NCBI GenBank assembly: GCA_020047775.1 | Contig: JAIFNK010000329.1 | Coordinates: 1-7,751 of the forward strand | Direction: 5' to 3' | Length of the DNA: 7,751 nucleotides | Source: Akkermansia sp. | Lineage (GTDB): Bacteria > Verrucomicrobiota > Verrucomicrobiia > Verrucomicrobiales > Akkermansiaceae | In this document: piece after piece, positions 6,070-7,751 of the stretch | Layout: every line of letters starts with the position of its first letter | Numbering within the stretch: position 1 is the first letter of the stretch | Notes under the pieces: model-generated | What the model was told of the DNA's origin: nothing | Databases searched by the model: none | Seen by the model: the letters and a program-made list of their open reading frames with translations, nothing else | Position numbers and translations under genes: made by a program

Positions 6070-6297
6070 CTAACTTTTTATCGTTAAAAAAACTAATAGG
6101 CTCAGCAAGATCACGAGAGCTTCGTTGACTGCGAACTTCTTAAAATGCCTTTCCTTTCCAATGAGATTTCTCGTGACCAAGATAAACTGGGCAACAACAA
6201 AAACCCCAAGCACCCCGAGTTGAGAGCGAAGTCCTAAACCAAAAATTCCCAATCCGAGAATGGCGATTGCGAGTAGATGTAAATCAATGAGTCTCAT
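6070..6297 (-). CDS. Small three-helix inner-membrane protein, candidate Rhs immunity
   Basis: A 75-aa very hydrophobic protein with three likely membrane segments: residues about 5-23 (DLHLLAIAILGLGIFGLGL), 28-45 (GVLGVFVVAQFILV) and 58-73 (ALVILLSLLVFLTI). A basic stretch between the second and third (GKERHFKKF, 47-55) probably faces the cytoplasm by the positive-inside rule. The ATG at 6297 lies 3 bp after the Rhs stop (TAA at 6301-6303), and its Shine-Dalgarno is inside the last Rhs codons, so translation should be coupled to the toxin. A small gene directly after a Rhs C-terminus is, by known Rhs/CDI gene order, usually the cognate immunity gene. A membrane immunity protein would fit a toxin that acts on or at the inner membrane. 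I recognise no named family. Composition is A+T-rich, as often seen for exchanged immunity genes. Confidence 0.78.
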   Translation of the reverse strand: MRLIDLHLLAIAILGLGIFGLGLRSQLGVLGVFVVAQFILVTRNLIGKERHFKKFAVNEALVILLSLLVFLTIKS

Positions 6298-6300
6298 AAT

Positions 6301-7751
6301 TTATTCCTTAGTAGTGCTTTGATACAACCAATACCCTGCGCCTGCACTTATCGGCAGATCGATGCCCAATCGCCGTCCCCAAAGTCGGGCAGCCGCCCAA
6401 GACGAGGACTGACCAGCATGCGGAGCAAGATATGCGTTTTGAATGATGAGCGAATTTCCTCTCACTGCACTCGTTGCGGGATCAAAGACAATATCACCGA
6501 AACCTGCCTTTTGCTGGCCTAACGCCCGTTTAAATCCCGAGTATAAACCTTCAACAGGGTGTGGTCTGAACAAAGTAGCTGCCTGACCTTCGAAAATTAC
6601 CGTTCCAGCGTCTCGAAATGGTGGATCTGCCATTGTTTGCCAACGAGGCGCATTCGGACGCCTCATGCCATAAACGGCCCCCTCGGTTTGGCCCCAAACT
6701 CGTCCAGATGACACGACCTTTGAGAAGTCGTCCGTCACATTGTAGATTGTTCCTCCCCCCGCTCCCCCTCCCGTCATACCAAAGGCGACTCGTCCGGTTC
6801 CAATAAACTCCCCGGCGATACTGAGGGTTGACCAAATCGCGACTTCTTTGCCGAACTCCAACGAGGCCGCGCCATACTGGCCGTTGACAGCATGGCGGGC
6901 GATGGTGCCGCCGGGGCTGAACTGGATGATCCTACGGCTCCATTCGTCGCCCTGGAATTCCGGATTGTTGTCATCGTAATAGCCGGGATCGCCCGCCGGA
7001 TCGATGGAGCCGGAGTCCCTTCCAGACACCCATTCATGGAACGAAGATTGCCGGAAGATTCGGGTGAGTCCGGCGTTGGCGACGTTGATCTGTGCATTGG
7101 CTCCATCCACCGATGTTGCCAGCGCGAAGCCGTTAGTTTGATGGCTGCTGTCGCGAAGGTTGGCAACCGCCTCCATCAATTTGGGATCGACTTTCTTGTC
7201 GGTAGCCTGAGCGGCGGCAAAAAGCTTCATCCATTTGCCGAAGTCATCCTCGATACCCGCTGCCCTCATTGCATGTTCATAGTGCGCCCATCCCGCTTGC
7301 GCGGCCGCACTGGAGATTTGATTCTCATACATCGGCACGCTCTCAAGGCCGAGGCGGTCAACGTTATTCACCGGATCGTTGTGGCAATACGAATACAGGT
7401 TCAAACTCTCGCTTTCTCCCAGCGGTTCGCGGGAGAGGAACTGACAGGTAACAGGATCATAAAAGCGTTCGCCGAAATTGCATAACCCGGTTTCAATATC
7501 ATAATATTTGGTCGCGAAACGGAAGGGGCAACTTTGGGCGTTGGGGCCTCTGGCGTATAGTAACTCACCAAAGGGACCGTAACCAAATTCTGCCTTGAGG
7601 TTGCCGCTGCTGTCTGCCAGTGCCACTACATTTCCCGAGCCGTCGTACAGCGGATAGAGGTCGGTGGTGACGTTGCCTCTAGTTTCCTGGATGAGGAGCA
7701 AGCCACCCGCGCCTCCGGCTCCGCCGTGGGTTCCGCTGATGTCCGGTCCCC
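6301..7751 (-). CDS. Rhs/YD-repeat polymorphic toxin, C-terminal part (5' end outside window)
   Basis: The frame is open to the right edge (upstream residues read GPDISGTHGGAGGAGG before LLLIQETRG), so the TTG at 7701 is not the true start and the N-terminal shell lies outside. Up to about 7345 it is the end of a Rhs cage: YD-type repeats (LYDGSGNVVALADSSG, AEFGYGPFGELL), then the Rhs-associated core CPFRFATKYYDIETG, ERFYDPVTCQFLSREPLGE, LNLYSYCHNDPVNNVDRLGL. The core ends at the DRLGL motif, after which Rhs tips usually begin and self-cleavage usually occurs. The remaining roughly 347 residues (7344-6304) are the variable effector region. It contains a soluble helical part, a hydrophobic stretch (VAIWSTLSIAGEFIGTG, around 6840-6790), a GGGAGGG linker, and a compact terminal domain from about 6705 with WGQTEGAVYGM, RPHPVEGLYSGFKRALGQQ and GFGDIVF. 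I do not recognise this domain. Such proteins are exported and deliver toxic tips to competitors. Immunity candidates follow immediately. Confidence 0.93.
   Translation of the reverse strand, partial: GPDISGTHGGAGGAGGLLLIQETRGNVTTDLYPLYDGSGNVVALADSSGNLKAEFGYGPFGELLYARGPNAQSCPFRFATKYYDIETGLCNFGERFYDPVTCQFLSREPLGESESLNLYSYCHNDPVNNVDRLGLESVPMYENQISSAAAQAGWAHYEHAMRAAGIEDDFGKWMKLFAAAQATDKKVDPKLMEAVANLRDSSHQTNGFALATSVDGANAQINVANAGLTRIFRQSSFHEWVSGRDSGSIDPAGDPGYYDDNNPEFQGDEWSRRIIQFSPGGTIARHAVNGQYGAASLEFGKEVAIWSTLSIAGEFIGTGRVAFGMTGGGAGGGTIYNVTDDFSKVVSSGRVWGQTEGAVYGMRRPNAPRWQTMADPPFRDAGTVIFEGQAATLFRPHPVEGLYSGFKRALGQQKAGFGDIVFDPATSAVRGNSLIIQNAYLAPHAGQSSSWAAARLWGRRLGIDLPISAGAGYWLYQSTTKE
6304..6309 (-). 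promoter_or_regulatory. Shine-Dalgarno of the 75-aa gene, embedded in the Rhs 3' end
   Basis: On the minus strand AAGGAA forms the last two Rhs codons (Lys-Glu) and ends 6 nt before the ATG at 6297. It is a good ribosome-binding site in a window where most genes lack one, and it supports both the start choice and translational coupling of toxin and immunity. Confidence 0.7.

Overview
The window looks like a fragment of a GC-rich Gram-negative chromosome, most likely from the Verrucomicrobiota (Luteolibacter/Haloferula-like). This rests on inference: a secreted trypsin-like protease of a type I associate with that phylum, a Rhs protein with the linker GPDISGTHGGAGGAGGLL, a HemL with the PAN-type active-site loop, and host genes that mostly lack Shine-Dalgarno sequences. 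No rRNA or other taxonomic marker is present.

Layout. Positions 1-596 (minus) hold the N-terminal two thirds or so of a secreted serine protease that runs off the left edge. It lies 40 bp downstream of hemL (637-1926, minus), the enzyme that makes 5-aminolevulinate for tetrapyrroles. A roughly 130 bp divergent control region separates hemL from an exported SH3-like/BamE-like protein (2059-2775, plus). This gene converges with a Xaa-Pro aminopeptidase (3121-4416, minus). The convergent intergenic region contains a perfect 42 bp palindrome with no spacer (3024-3065).

From about 4445 to 5512 the DNA reads as a scrap yard of mobile or decayed pieces. One plus-strand ORF (4445-5203) strings together about 37 residues resembling the C-terminus of an MmeI-type DNA methyltransferase, an in-frame 76 bp REP-like inverted repeat (4641-4716), an unrecognised helical segment, and a tail read out of a structured element. 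That element (about 5071-5460) folds into a roughly 190-nt, multi-part helix ending in a U6 tract. It is followed by an AGGAGG Shine-Dalgarno and a few codons resembling the start of IscB. My best hypothesis is an orphan HEARO/omega-RNA whose nuclease gene has been lost.

The right side (5513-7751, all minus) is a polymorphic toxin module. The end of a Rhs/YD-repeat protein carries an unrecognised C-terminal effector region of about 347 residues. It is followed 3 bp later by a translationally coupled 75-aa three-helix membrane protein, and 104 bp after that by a 150-aa soluble protein with a TDG-x-WPEGL motif. Both are candidate immunity proteins. The two small genes are visibly richer in A+T than hemL, pepP and the Rhs core, which fits horizontal exchange of toxin-tip cassettes.
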